DNA from: Oscillospiraceae bacterium
GTDB lineage: Bacteria > Bacillota > Clostridia > Oscillospirales > Ruminococcaceae
Length of the DNA: 6,539 nucleotides
Reading direction: 5' to 3'
Assembly (NCBI GenBank): GCA_900768735.1
Contig: CAAGDZ010000237.1
Location: 1-6,539 of the forward strand
Part shown: positions 1 to 6,221 of the stretch, in pieces
Position numbering within the stretch: the first letter of the stretch is position 1
Layout: each line of letters opens with the position of its first letter
The notes under the pieces: model-generated
What the model was told of the DNA's origin: nothing
Databases searched by the model: none
What the model saw: only the letters and a program-made list of their open reading frames with translations
Translations under genes and position numbers: made by a program

Positions 1-1330
1 CGGGATTTTCAGTATCGGCTTTTTGCTCTTTATTATCTGCATTATCCGTCGCGAAAATATCAGCCTTGCCGACTTTCTCTCCCGTGCTGTATTCCGACCT
101 CGGACTGTTGAACGCGGTCTGCTTTATCGGATTTTCACCGTAGACGGCCTGTATGCTTATATTGCTTATATCGCTTTGCCGCGCGTTTTTGCCGCTGTCG
201 GCGCTTTCCGGCTGAACTGCGGTATTTAAGCTCTGCTGTTCAACCTTTGTCACCTGCGGGTTTTTATCATAATAATTCTGTATACTTGTATACGAGCTGT
301 TTTTCTGCCTGCCTTCAAGCTCTATCTGCCTTTTGTCATTGGCACAGTTTACAAGCGCGTTCTTGACAGCCAGATAAACCGCGTCAAACACCGGCTTTTC
401 GTGTGCAAAGCGTATCTCGGTCTTGGCGGGGTGCACGTTTACATCCACCTCGTCGGGCGCGATTTTGATATTAAGCACGCAGGCGGGGAACTTTCCTACC
501 ATCATGCTGTTGCGGTAGGCTTCTTCAAGCGCCGCCATGCAGGTGGTATTCTTTATGTACCGCGAGTTTACGAAAAAGGTCTGCATACTGCGGCTCGCCC
601 TGCAAAACAACGGAGAGGACACATACCCCGTGACATCTATTTTATTGAACGAATAATCCACCGGCACAAGGCTGTCGGCAAACTGCCTGCCGAACACCGC
701 GCGTATCGCAGAACGCTCTGACCCGTCGCCCGACGTCAGCCTTACGGTCTTGTTGTCCCTTATAAAGCGGAAGGAGATATGCGGGTTTGAAAGCGCAAGC
801 CTGTCCACCACCGCCGAGATGAAATTTCCCTCCGACACGTCCTTTTTCAGGAATTTAAGCCGCGCGGGCGTGTTGTAGAACAAGTCGCGTATTATTATCG
901 TCGTGCCGCACGGACAGCCGCACCGCTCATGCTCGCTCATTTCGCCGCCCTGCGACTTATAGCTGCCGCCCAGCTCCTCACCGTGCTGTCTTGTCAGCAT
1001 TTCTATCTTAGCCACCGCCGACACAGAGGCAAGCGCCTCGCCGCGAAAGCCCATGGTATCAATCGAGTTTAAGTCCTCGCCCGTGCGTATCTTGCTTGTC
1101 GCGTGCCGCAAAAACGCCGTCGGTATCTCGTCAAACGCGATACCGCAGCCGTCATCGGTGATGCGCATATAGCTTATACCGCCGTTTTTTATTTCAATTG
1201 TGATATGCTTTGCGCCGGAGTCTACGGAGTTTTCTACAAGCTCCTTTATCACCGAGGAAGGTCTTTCTATGACCTCGCCCGCGGCGATAAGCTCTGCGAC
1301 GCTTTTATCAAGCAGTTTTATCGTCGGCAT
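1..1330 (-). CDS. mutL: DNA mismatch repair protein MutL, N-terminal 443 residues (3' end outside window)
   Basis: MutL is a GHKL-family ATPase recruited by mismatch-bound MutS; in bacteria without MutH its C-terminal domain usually nicks the strand to be repaired. The translation is open from the ATG at 1330 to the window edge. The GHKL motifs are in order: KELVEN with catalytic E30 and N34, DDGCGI (59-64), RHATSKI (75-81), GFRGEAL (94-100) and DLFYNTPARLKFL (149-161). The transducer domain follows, with FVNSRYIK (253-260) and DVNVHPAKTEIRF (296-308), whose K303 matches the conserved ATP-contacting lysine. From about residue 335 the sequence becomes polar and low in complexity, as expected of the interdomain linker. 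The C-terminal dimerisation/endonuclease domain lies outside the window, so the endonuclease motif cannot be checked. The start is supported by AGGA six bases upstream. The gene lies 51 bases after mutS and is probably cotranscribed with it. C137-G-C139-P-C141 just before the DLFYNTPAR motif is unusual. Confidence 0.97.
   Translation of the reverse strand, partial: MPTIKLLDKSVAELIAAGEVIERPSSVIKELVENSVDSGAKHITIEIKNGGISYMRITDDGCGIAFDEIPTAFLRHATSKIRTGEDLNSIDTMGFRGEALASVSAVAKIEMLTRQHGEELGGSYKSQGGEMSEHERCGCPCGTTIIIRDLFYNTPARLKFLKKDVSEGNFISAVVDRLALSNPHISFRFIRDNKTVRLTSGDGSERSAIRAVFGRQFADSLVPVDYSFNKIDVTGYVSSPLFCRASRSMQTFFVNSRYIKNTTCMAALEEAYRNSMMVGKFPACVLNIKIAPDEVDVNVHPAKTEIRFAHEKPVFDAVYLAVKNALVNCANDKRQIELEGRQKNSSYTSIQNYYDKNPQVTKVEQQSLNTAVQPESADSGKNARQSDISNISIQAVYGENPIKQTAFNSPRSEYSTGEKVGKADIFATDNADNKEQKADTENP
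154..171. repeat. 9-bp perfect tandem duplication in the mutL linker
   Basis: The 9-base unit TGCTTATAT occurs twice in direct succession (154-162 and 163-171). On the coding strand it gives an in-frame repeat within DISNISIQ, in the poorly conserved linker of MutL. Gain or loss of a unit would change the protein by three residues without breaking the frame. With only two copies in a tolerant region, the effect is probably nil. Confidence 0.6.
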
Positions 1331-1360
1331 TTTTCTTCCTTTATATAATCGGTATGCGAT

Positions 1361-1379
1361 AAGCCTCCCCTACAGGCTT
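1361..1379. repeat. Inverted repeat in the mutS-mutL gap
   Basis: On the minus strand AAGCCT and AGGCTT form a 6-bp stem around the 7-base loop GTAGGGG, starting two bases after the mutS stop codon. No T-run follows, so it is not an intrinsic terminator. It could protect the mutS 3' end from decay or be the remnant of a dispersed repeat. The TGTAGGGG loop resembles the start of short palindromic repeats I recall from some clostridial genomes, but this rests on memory and a single copy. Confidence 0.4.
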
Positions 1380-1381
1380 TG

Positions 1382-3994
1382 TCATGTCAGCATACCCTTT
1401 AATTCTTCAAGCTTTGCATACGCCTCGCGCGGGGTCATATCGTCAAGGTCAAGATTTTTTATCTCGTTTATCACATTCTGCCTGCCGATAGCCTCAAAAT
1501 CTATCTGCTCCTCGCAGTTTTCCTTTTCTCTCAGCTCCAGCTCCCGCTGTGTCTTGGGCGCTTTTTCCATCTCGCAAAGCAGTGCCTTTGCCCTGTCAAT
1601 GACCTTCTGCGGCAGTCCCGCAAGCCTTGCTACCTGTATGCCGTAGCTGTCATCGGTGCCGCCCTCGACTATCTTGTGTAAAAACTTTATATCGTCGCCG
1701 TTGCGCTTTACCTTTACGCTGAAATTACGCACGCCGCTCTGCTCGTCCTCTAAGGAAATAAGCTCGTGATAGTGCGTCGCAAACAGCGTCTTGCAACCGA
1801 TAGCCTTTGAGTTTATGTACTCCGCCACCGCCTTTGCTATTGATATTCCGTCAAAGGTGGACGTGCCCCTGCCTATCTCGTCAAGTATGACAAGACTGCG
1901 CGAGGTTGCCTCGCTTAATATCTCGGCTACCTCGGTCATCTCCACCATAAAGGTGGACTGCCCCGCCGACAGATCGTCGCTTGCGCCCACGCGGGTGAAT
2001 ATCTTATCCACCACGCCTATTCTCGCATAAGACGCGGGTACAAAGCAGCCTATCTGCGCCATCAGCACAATCACCGCCACCTGCCGCATAAACGTGGATT
2101 TACCCGACATATTAGGTCCCGTGATTATCATAAGACGGTTGGACTTTAAATCGAGGTAGACGTCGTTGGGCGTAAACAGCACATCGTTTACCATCTTTTC
2201 GACTACCGGGTGTCTGCCGTCCTTTATCTCTATCACGCTCTCCGAGGTCATCATCGGCCTTGTGTAGTTGTTTTCTATCGATATATCCGCGTAGCTGCAC
2301 AGCACATCAAGCGCCGCTATCGACTCCGCGGTCTGCTGGATAAGATCCAGCCGCTGTGTGATAAACTCCCTTACTTCGGCAAATATCTCTGCTTCAAGCG
2401 CGAGTATCTTATCGTTTGCGCCGAGGATTTCATTTTCTATCTTTTTAAGCTCGTCGGTTATGTATCTTTCTCCGTTTGTCAGCGTCTGCCTGCGTATATA
2501 GCGGTCGGGTACCATCGAGATATTTCCCTTTGACACCTCTATATAATAGCCGAACACGCGGTTGTACCCCACGCGGAGATTTTTTATACCGGTAAGCTCC
2601 TTTTCTCTCTGCTCTATCTGAGCAAGAAGCTCTTTTCCGCCGCCGGTTATACCGCGCAGGCGGTCAAGCTCCTCGTTAAAGCCCTTTCTTATATAGCCGC
2701 CGTCTTTGGTCAGCGCCGGCGGGTCGTCGGTTATCGCGTCGGTGACAAGCTTCGCTATATCGTCAAGCGGACTGATTTTTTTATTCAGACTGTCGGTCAG
2801 CTGCGTCTTTACCGCGCTTAAATCGTCTTTGAGCTGAGGGAGTACCGTGCAGGTGAGTCCGAGCGCGTATACGTCCTTCGGGTTAGCCGCCTTGTAGATA
2901 ATCCTCGTCATTAGGCGCTCAAGGTCATACACCCTTTCAAGGTCAGCCTTTATATCGTACAGCGCCGCCGAGTTGTTTATAAGCGCCTCTACCGCGTCAT
3001 GCCTGCGTATAATAGCCGCCGTATCGGTGAGCGGCCGCTCTATGCACTGTCTGAGCTTTCTTCTGCCCATCGAGGTAGAGGTGCGGTCAAGCACCCATAA
3101 CAGCGAGCCTTTTTTCTCGCCGCTTCGCATGGTCTGGGTAAGCTCCAGGTTTCTGCGAGCGGTAAGACCTAATTCCATATACTCCTGCCCGCTGTGCACA
3201 TTCAGCTTTACAAAGCGCTTTGCGCCGCTTCGCTGTGCCTTGTAGAGATAACGCAAAAGCGCGCATAACGCCCTGAATGCGTTTTTCTTTCCCGCAAGAC
3301 CAATATCCTCGGCGCTCTGTCCACCGAACTGCGCGGTAATTTCCGATATATCATCATCGGAAAACTGCTCGTCCGGCATAAGCTCCGCCGAGCATTTTCC
3401 AAAGCGGGTTTTTATGAAATTATAAACCGGCACCATATCGAGAAAATCCTGATTGAACAAAAGCTCGACAGGCGTATAGCGCGAAAACTCGCTGATTATC
3501 TCGTCATTCATGCGCTTTGACAGGCTTTTTTCAAAGGCGTGCACCTCGCCTGTCGATATATCCGCAAAGACAAGTCCCGTGCCGCTTTTTCCCGCGTAAA
3601 TGCAGGCGATATAGTTGTTTACGCCCTCCTCAAGCATAGACGCCTCTATCACCGTGCCCGCGCTCACAAGCCGCACTATATCGCGCTCGACAAGCCCCTT
3701 TGACAGCGCGGGGTCGGTCGTCTGCTCACAGATAGCGACCTTAAAGCCCTTGTCTATCAGCCTTTTGAGATACCCCTCGGCGCTGTGGTGCGGCACTCCG
3801 CACATGGGTGTGCCGGCACGGGCGGTAAGCGTCAGCTCCAGCTCCTTTGACGCGACCAGCGCGTCCTCGCCGAACATCTCGTAAAAATCTCCGAGACGGT
3901 AAAAAAGGATATAGTCCTTGTATTTGCTTTTTATATCCTCGTATTGCTGCATCATCGGGGTGAGCTTTTCCCCGCTTTTTTTGCTTTCAGCCAA
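1382..3994 (-). CDS. mutS: DNA mismatch repair protein MutS (MutS1), complete, TTG start
   Basis: MutS is the mismatch sensor: a dimer clamps DNA, inserts a Phe at the mismatch, and uses ATP to become a sliding clamp that recruits MutL. At 870 residues it is a normal bacterial MutS1. TPMMQQY (12-18) and the mismatch-reading F37-Y-E39 lie in the N-terminal domain. The connector follows, then the lever/clamp helices from about 270 to 570, including GYNRVFGYYIEV (476-487). The ATPase domain has Walker A GPNMSGKST (626-634), the LSAGQSTFMVEM signature (675-686), Walker B LVILDE with D705-E706, and the ATHYHEL H-loop (739-745). The C-terminal end has the usual MTPREAYAKLEELK helix motif (853-866). 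Q830-I-D-F833 could be a weak beta-clamp-binding site. The start is TTG: an in-frame TGA lies at 4003-4001, and the first ATG codons (14-15) fall inside the conserved TPMMQQY motif, too late to be the start. The only other upstream option is the adjacent CTG. All catalytic motifs look intact. Confidence 0.98.
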   Translation of the reverse strand: MAESKKSGEKLTPMMQQYEDIKSKYKDYILFYRLGDFYEMFGEDALVASKELELTLTARAGTPMCGVPHHSAEGYLKRLIDKGFKVAICEQTTDPALSKGLVERDIVRLVSAGTVIEASMLEEGVNNYIACIYAGKSGTGLVFADISTGEVHAFEKSLSKRMNDEIISEFSRYTPVELLFNQDFLDMVPVYNFIKTRFGKCSAELMPDEQFSDDDISEITAQFGGQSAEDIGLAGKKNAFRALCALLRYLYKAQRSGAKRFVKLNVHSGQEYMELGLTARRNLELTQTMRSGEKKGSLLWVLDRTSTSMGRRKLRQCIERPLTDTAAIIRRHDAVEALINNSAALYDIKADLERVYDLERLMTRIIYKAANPKDVYALGLTCTVLPQLKDDLSAVKTQLTDSLNKKISPLDDIAKLVTDAITDDPPALTKDGGYIRKGFNEELDRLRGITGGGKELLAQIEQREKELTGIKNLRVGYNRVFGYYIEVSKGNISMVPDRYIRRQTLTNGERYITDELKKIENEILGANDKILALEAEIFAEVREFITQRLDLIQQTAESIAALDVLCSYADISIENNYTRPMMTSESVIEIKDGRHPVVEKMVNDVLFTPNDVYLDLKSNRLMIITGPNMSGKSTFMRQVAVIVLMAQIGCFVPASYARIGVVDKIFTRVGASDDLSAGQSTFMVEMTEVAEILSEATSRSLVILDEIGRGTSTFDGISIAKAVAEYINSKAIGCKTLFATHYHELISLEDEQSGVRNFSVKVKRNGDDIKFLHKIVEGGTDDSYGIQVARLAGLPQKVIDRAKALLCEMEKAPKTQRELELREKENCEEQIDFEAIGRQNVINEIKNLDLDDMTPREAYAKLEELKGMLT

Positions 3995-4004
3995 CAGACT
4001 TCAT

Positions 4005-4008
4005 TCCT
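4005..4008 (-). promoter_or_regulatory. Ribosome binding site of mutS
   Basis: The coding strand reads AAAGGA with AGGA at 4008-4005, ten bases before the TTG at 3994, at the long end of usual spacing. It is the only Shine-Dalgarno-like sequence near the TTG. An out-of-frame ATG directly abuts it (4004-4002) and would be too close to be read from this site. Confidence 0.55.
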
Positions 4009-4052
4009 TTCACGCCTTACGCGTAATTTTATGCAGTTGCATATTTCACGCC
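4008..4052. repeat. Direct repeat and small palindrome upstream of mutS
   Basis: In the 113-base gap between the Com_YlbF gene and mutS, the 9-mer GGCGTGAAA (minus strand) occurs twice, at 4052-4044 and 4016-4008, exactly 36 bases apart; the second copy overlaps the mutS ribosome binding site. Between them lies TATGCA-AC-TGCATA (4030-4043), a 6+2+6 inverted repeat of operator-like form. The two-base spacer is too short for an RNA hairpin with all six pairs. No convincing -35/-10 pair or T-run terminator was found in the gap, so a regulatory role is only a possibility. Confidence 0.35.
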
Positions 4053-4107
4053 CGCGGCGTAAATCGTAATCAAACGGCTCTGCCGATTATCGGGGATTTC
4101 CCGCAAA

Positions 4108-4515
4108 TCAGTGGCAGCCGCCGCAGGTCGCGCATGAGCCTGTGCAGGCTGTATACTCGCAGGTGTCGGGGTCCTCTCCGTCACAGCAAAGCGCGATTAT
4201 ACCGTTTACCTCCTGTAGTAACTGATCCATACCCTGCTTAGCCATTGTAAAATCAGCCATGTGCTCATTCTGCATAACAAGGGTGTATAATCTCTGCATC
4301 TCTTTATTTGCTTCGTCAAGCTTAGCCTTGTCCTGCTCCTCGGCGGACTTGCTCATTTCAAGACCTACCTGCTGGCGCTTTAAATTGAACTGACCGATAA
4401 GCTCCTGAAGCTCATTGTCATTGTCATTTGCAAGCTTTGCCTTGTTATATTCGATATAACGCTCGTCTGCCTGTATTGCCTTTCCGAGTTCTCTTGCTGC
4501 TTTGATTGCGTCCAT
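4108..4515 (-). CDS. Com_YlbF/YmcA-family regulator with cysteine-rich C-terminal tail
   Basis: This 135-residue protein fits the Com_YlbF family: an all-helical charged body with the typical N-terminal pattern of ARELGKAIQ, then EYNKAK and LIGQFNLKRQQV, and a second helical stretch to about residue 107. In B. subtilis, YlbF (RicF) and YmcA (RicA) join YaaT (RicT) in an Fe-S-containing complex that assists RNase Y mRNA processing and affects competence, biofilm and sporulation. Its place between miaB and mutS is that of ymcA, so RicA orthology is plausible, but paralogues are too similar for a symbol by eye. The last 26 residues hold C110, C111, C119, C124, C128, C131 and C134 and end in His, suggesting metal or cluster ligation. 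The ATG at 4515 is chosen because the family homology starts there and AGGA lies 11 bases upstream. The frame stays open upstream to a TTG at 4605, and an ATG at 4527 directly abuts AAAGG; neither has a properly spaced site. Confidence 0.88.
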   Translation of the reverse strand: MDAIKAARELGKAIQADERYIEYNKAKLANDNDNELQELIGQFNLKRQQVGLEMSKSAEEQDKAKLDEANKEMQRLYTLVMQNEHMADFTMAKQGMDQLLQEVNGIIALCCDGEDPDTCEYTACTGSCATCGGCH

Positions 4516-4576
4516 ATTTGTGACCATCCTTTCTTTTTCGGGGCTTGTCCGTCGGTTTTCCGCTGAAAAGTCCCGC

Positions 4577-4603
4577 GTCTGAAAAATCCCTGACCTTTCA
4601 GAC
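4577..4603. other. Hairpin in the leader of the Com_YlbF gene
   Basis: On the minus strand GTCTGAAA and TTTCAGAC form a perfect 8-bp stem with an 11-base loop, in the 115-base gap after miaB. No T-run follows directly, so it is not a classical terminator. The 3' arm lies in a near-repeat: GGGATTTTTCAG is followed 16 bases later by GGGACTTTTCAG (11 of 12 identical), so CTGAAA could pair with either copy. This could be an mRNA processing or stability element between miaB and the downstream genes; that is inference. Confidence 0.5.
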
Positions 4604-4612
4604 AAATTCCTT

Positions 4613-4618
4613 ATTATA
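4613..4618 (-). promoter_or_regulatory. Possible internal -10 box before the Com_YlbF gene
   Basis: The minus strand carries a perfect TATAAT in an AT-rich stretch just after the miaB stop codon. No good -35 lies 16-18 bases upstream (that region reads CAGCCG or similar), and there is no extended -10 TG. It may be a weak internal promoter or chance. If used, the transcript would begin with the hairpin leader described at 4577-4603. Confidence 0.25.
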
Positions 4619-4630
4619 TTAAATTTATCA

Positions 4631-6040
4631 TCAATCGGCTGTGCCGACCAATTCTCCTACTACCGCCCACGGCAGGGCTTTGGTTATCCTTACCTCGACA
4701 TACCTTCCTATCATGTCCTTGGTGCCGTTAAAATCGACTATCACGTCATGCCGCGAGTGACCCGTCATAAGTCCGTCGGCGGTTCTGCCAACGCCCTCGC
4801 ACAGCACGGTGAGCGTCCTGCCGACAAATCTGTCGTATGCGTGCTCGCCGATTTTGTTCTGCACGTCGAGCAGCTCGCGAAACCACTTTCCCTTTTCCTC
4901 GTCGCTTATGTTGTCTGGCATCTGCGCCGCCTTTGTACCCTCGCGCCTGCTGTAGATAAAGGTATAGGCAGAATCGTACCTCACCTTTTCCATAAGCCGC
5001 AGGGTGCAGAGAAAGTCGTCATAAGTTTCCCCCGGAAAGCCTACTATTATATCGGTTGTAAGCGCCACGTCGGGTATCCGCTTTTTTGCGTATTCTATCA
5101 AATCAAGATAATGAGAGATGTCGTAGTGCCGGTTCATCTCCTTTAATATCCTGTCGCTGCCCGACTGTACCGGCAGATGCAGGTGATACGAAATATGCCT
5201 GCTGTCGGCTATCGTATCAATAAGCTCGTAGGTACAGTCCTTTGGGTGCGAGGTCATAAAGCTGATTTTATACTCGCCGTCTATCGCGTCTAGTCTGCGG
5301 AGCAGCTCGGAAAAGCTGACGTCATATTCCTTGCCGTAGGAGTTTACGTTCTGCCCTAGCAGAAGTATCTCCTTATAGCCGCCCTCTATCAGAGATTTCA
5401 CCTCGGTTATTATCTCCTCGGGTCTGCGCGAGCGCTCTCTGCCCCTTACATACGGTACTATACAGTAGGTGCAGAAGTTGTTGCAGCCGTACATTATCGG
5501 CACGCTTGCCTTTACCTTGCTTTCGCGCAGCAGCGGCAGCCCCTCGGCTATCACTCCGTCGCTGTCGGGGATTGACAATGTGCGGCGGTTTTCACTCAGC
5601 TTTTCGTATATCATGCGCGGCAGCTCGTGCATTACATGAGTGCCGAAGATGATATCCACCTGCGGAAAGGATTTGCGCATTTTAGCGGCGATATGCTCCT
5701 GCTGTACCATACAGCCGCCGACCGCGATGATTAAACCCTTTTTCGCCGCCTTCAGCTTTTTGAGCGCGCCGATATTACCGAAAACCCTGTCCTCGGCGTT
5801 CTCCCGCACCGCACAGGTGTTGAACAGAATTAAATCCGCGTTTTCGGTCTCGCTTGTAAAGCCGTAGCCCATGAGCGCAAGCATACCCTTTATCTTCTCG
5901 CCGTCGCTCACATTCTGCTGACAGCCAAAGCTGTGGACGTGCGCCAATGGTATCTCGTCGCGCTTTAAATTTATTTCTTTTACCTTTTTTATATATTCAC
6001 GCTGAAGCTCCAGCTCCTGCTGTGTTACCTCGCTTGTCAA
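4631..6040 (-). CDS. miaB: tRNA-2-methylthio-N6-dimethylallyladenosine synthase MiaB, TTG start
   Basis: MiaB is a cytoplasmic radical-SAM methylthiotransferase that converts i6A37 to ms2i6A37 in tRNAs reading UNN codons, stabilising codon-anticodon pairing. The 469-residue product has the three expected parts. The N-terminal UPF0004 domain carries the auxiliary-cluster cysteines C40 (in SFGCQQN), C76 (in NTCAVRENAE) and C110 (in GGCMVQQ). The radical-SAM core has C186-N-N-F-C190-T-Y-C193 followed by IVPYVRGRERSR, which separates MiaB from RimO and MtaB, plus GFPGET (334-339). A C-terminal TRAM domain spans about 400-466 and helps bind tRNA. The start is TTG: a TAG codon in frame lies directly before it, and GGAGG is six bases upstream. 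The length is slightly above typical because of a charged N-terminal extension of about 30 residues. It is the first gene after the promoter at 6136-6108 and precedes the Com_YlbF gene by 115 bases. Confidence 0.97.
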   Translation of the reverse strand: MTSEVTQQELELQREYIKKVKEINLKRDEIPLAHVHSFGCQQNVSDGEKIKGMLALMGYGFTSETENADLILFNTCAVRENAEDRVFGNIGALKKLKAAKKGLIIAVGGCMVQQEHIAAKMRKSFPQVDIIFGTHVMHELPRMIYEKLSENRRTLSIPDSDGVIAEGLPLLRESKVKASVPIMYGCNNFCTYCIVPYVRGRERSRRPEEIITEVKSLIEGGYKEILLLGQNVNSYGKEYDVSFSELLRRLDAIDGEYKISFMTSHPKDCTYELIDTIADSRHISYHLHLPVQSGSDRILKEMNRHYDISHYLDLIEYAKKRIPDVALTTDIIVGFPGETYDDFLCTLRLMEKVRYDSAYTFIYSRREGTKAAQMPDNISDEEKGKWFRELLDVQNKIGEHAYDRFVGRTLTVLCEGVGRTADGLMTGHSRHDVIVDFNGTKDMIGRYVEVRITKALPWAVVGELVGTAD

Positions 6041-6046
6041 CTAAAT

Positions 6047-6051
6047 CCTCC
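6047..6051 (-). promoter_or_regulatory. Ribosome binding site that fixes the TTG start of miaB
   Basis: The minus strand reads GGAGG followed by ATTTAG and then TTG. Optimal spacing and strong complementarity to 16S rRNA, with an in-frame TAG directly before the TTG, settle the start codon. Confidence 0.85.
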
Positions 6052-6107
6052 GCTCTTGATGTTATCACGATTTTCTTTTGCTCTTTATTTATAGTATACC
6101 AAAATAG

Positions 6108-6136
6108 ATTATAACATAAACCGCCGCAAATAGCAA
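6108..6136 (-). promoter_or_regulatory. Sigma-A-type promoter of the miaB operon
   Basis: The minus strand has TTGCTA (6136-6131, four of six matches to TTGACA), a 17-base spacer, and a perfect TATAAT (6113-6108) preceded by TGT, giving an extended -10. Transcription would start near 6101, leaving a leader of about 60 bases before miaB. A second extended -10-like string, TGGTATACT, lies about 20 bases downstream without a good -35 and may be an alternative start. The inverted repeat GCCGCA/TGCGGC (6123-6128 and 6152-6157) overlaps the spacer and flanks the -35, a possible operator. The promoter lies downstream of a strong terminator, consistent with a new transcription unit. Confidence 0.72.
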
Positions 6137-6203
6137 GCGTTTTCCGCGCCCTGCGGCAGTAATATTGTTGCTTTTAAGGGAATTTTTCGGTGTTCTCCCG
6201 CCG

Positions 6204-6220
6204 CGCGGAAAATTTCCGCG
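6204..6220. repeat. 17-bp perfect palindrome CGCGGAAA-T-TTTCCGCG
   Basis: Arms of eight bases flank a single central base. It begins one base after the T-run of the terminator on the minus strand. As RNA it could fold with six pairs and a five-base loop. It may be a secondary hairpin backing up the terminator or a protein-binding site. Part of it (GCGCGGAAAA) recurs on the opposite strand near 6139-6148. Confidence 0.5.
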
Positions 6221-6221
6221 T

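Noticed and set aside
280..293. GTATAC-TT-GTATAC dyad as an operator
   Set aside because: It lies within the mutL linker coding sequence (SSYTSIQ), far from any promoter, and is explained by codon content.
23..721. Plus-strand open frames at the left edge
   Set aside because: The minus strand encodes an uninterrupted MutL with conserved motifs here, so the plus-strand frames are shadows.
1103..1646. Plus-strand open frames over mutL and mutS
   Set aside because: They lie antisense to strongly conserved coding sequence, lack ribosome binding sites and resemble no family; they are codon-bias shadows, as are the plus-strand frames over the rest of mutS and miaB.
3987..4004. Five-codon ORF (MKSVG) overlapping the mutS start as a leader peptide gene
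   Set aside because: Its ATG directly abuts the AGGA with no spacer, so initiation there is unlikely; kept only as a remark on the mutS start.
4613..4618. Confident internal promoter before the Com_YlbF gene
   Set aside because: The TATAAT is perfect but no -35 is found at 16-18 bases and there is no extended -10 TG; retained only as a low-confidence feature.
4631..6040. RimO or MtaB instead of MiaB
   Set aside because: The cluster region CNNFCTYCIVPYVRGRERSR is the MiaB form, and the synteny with B. subtilis ymcB agrees.
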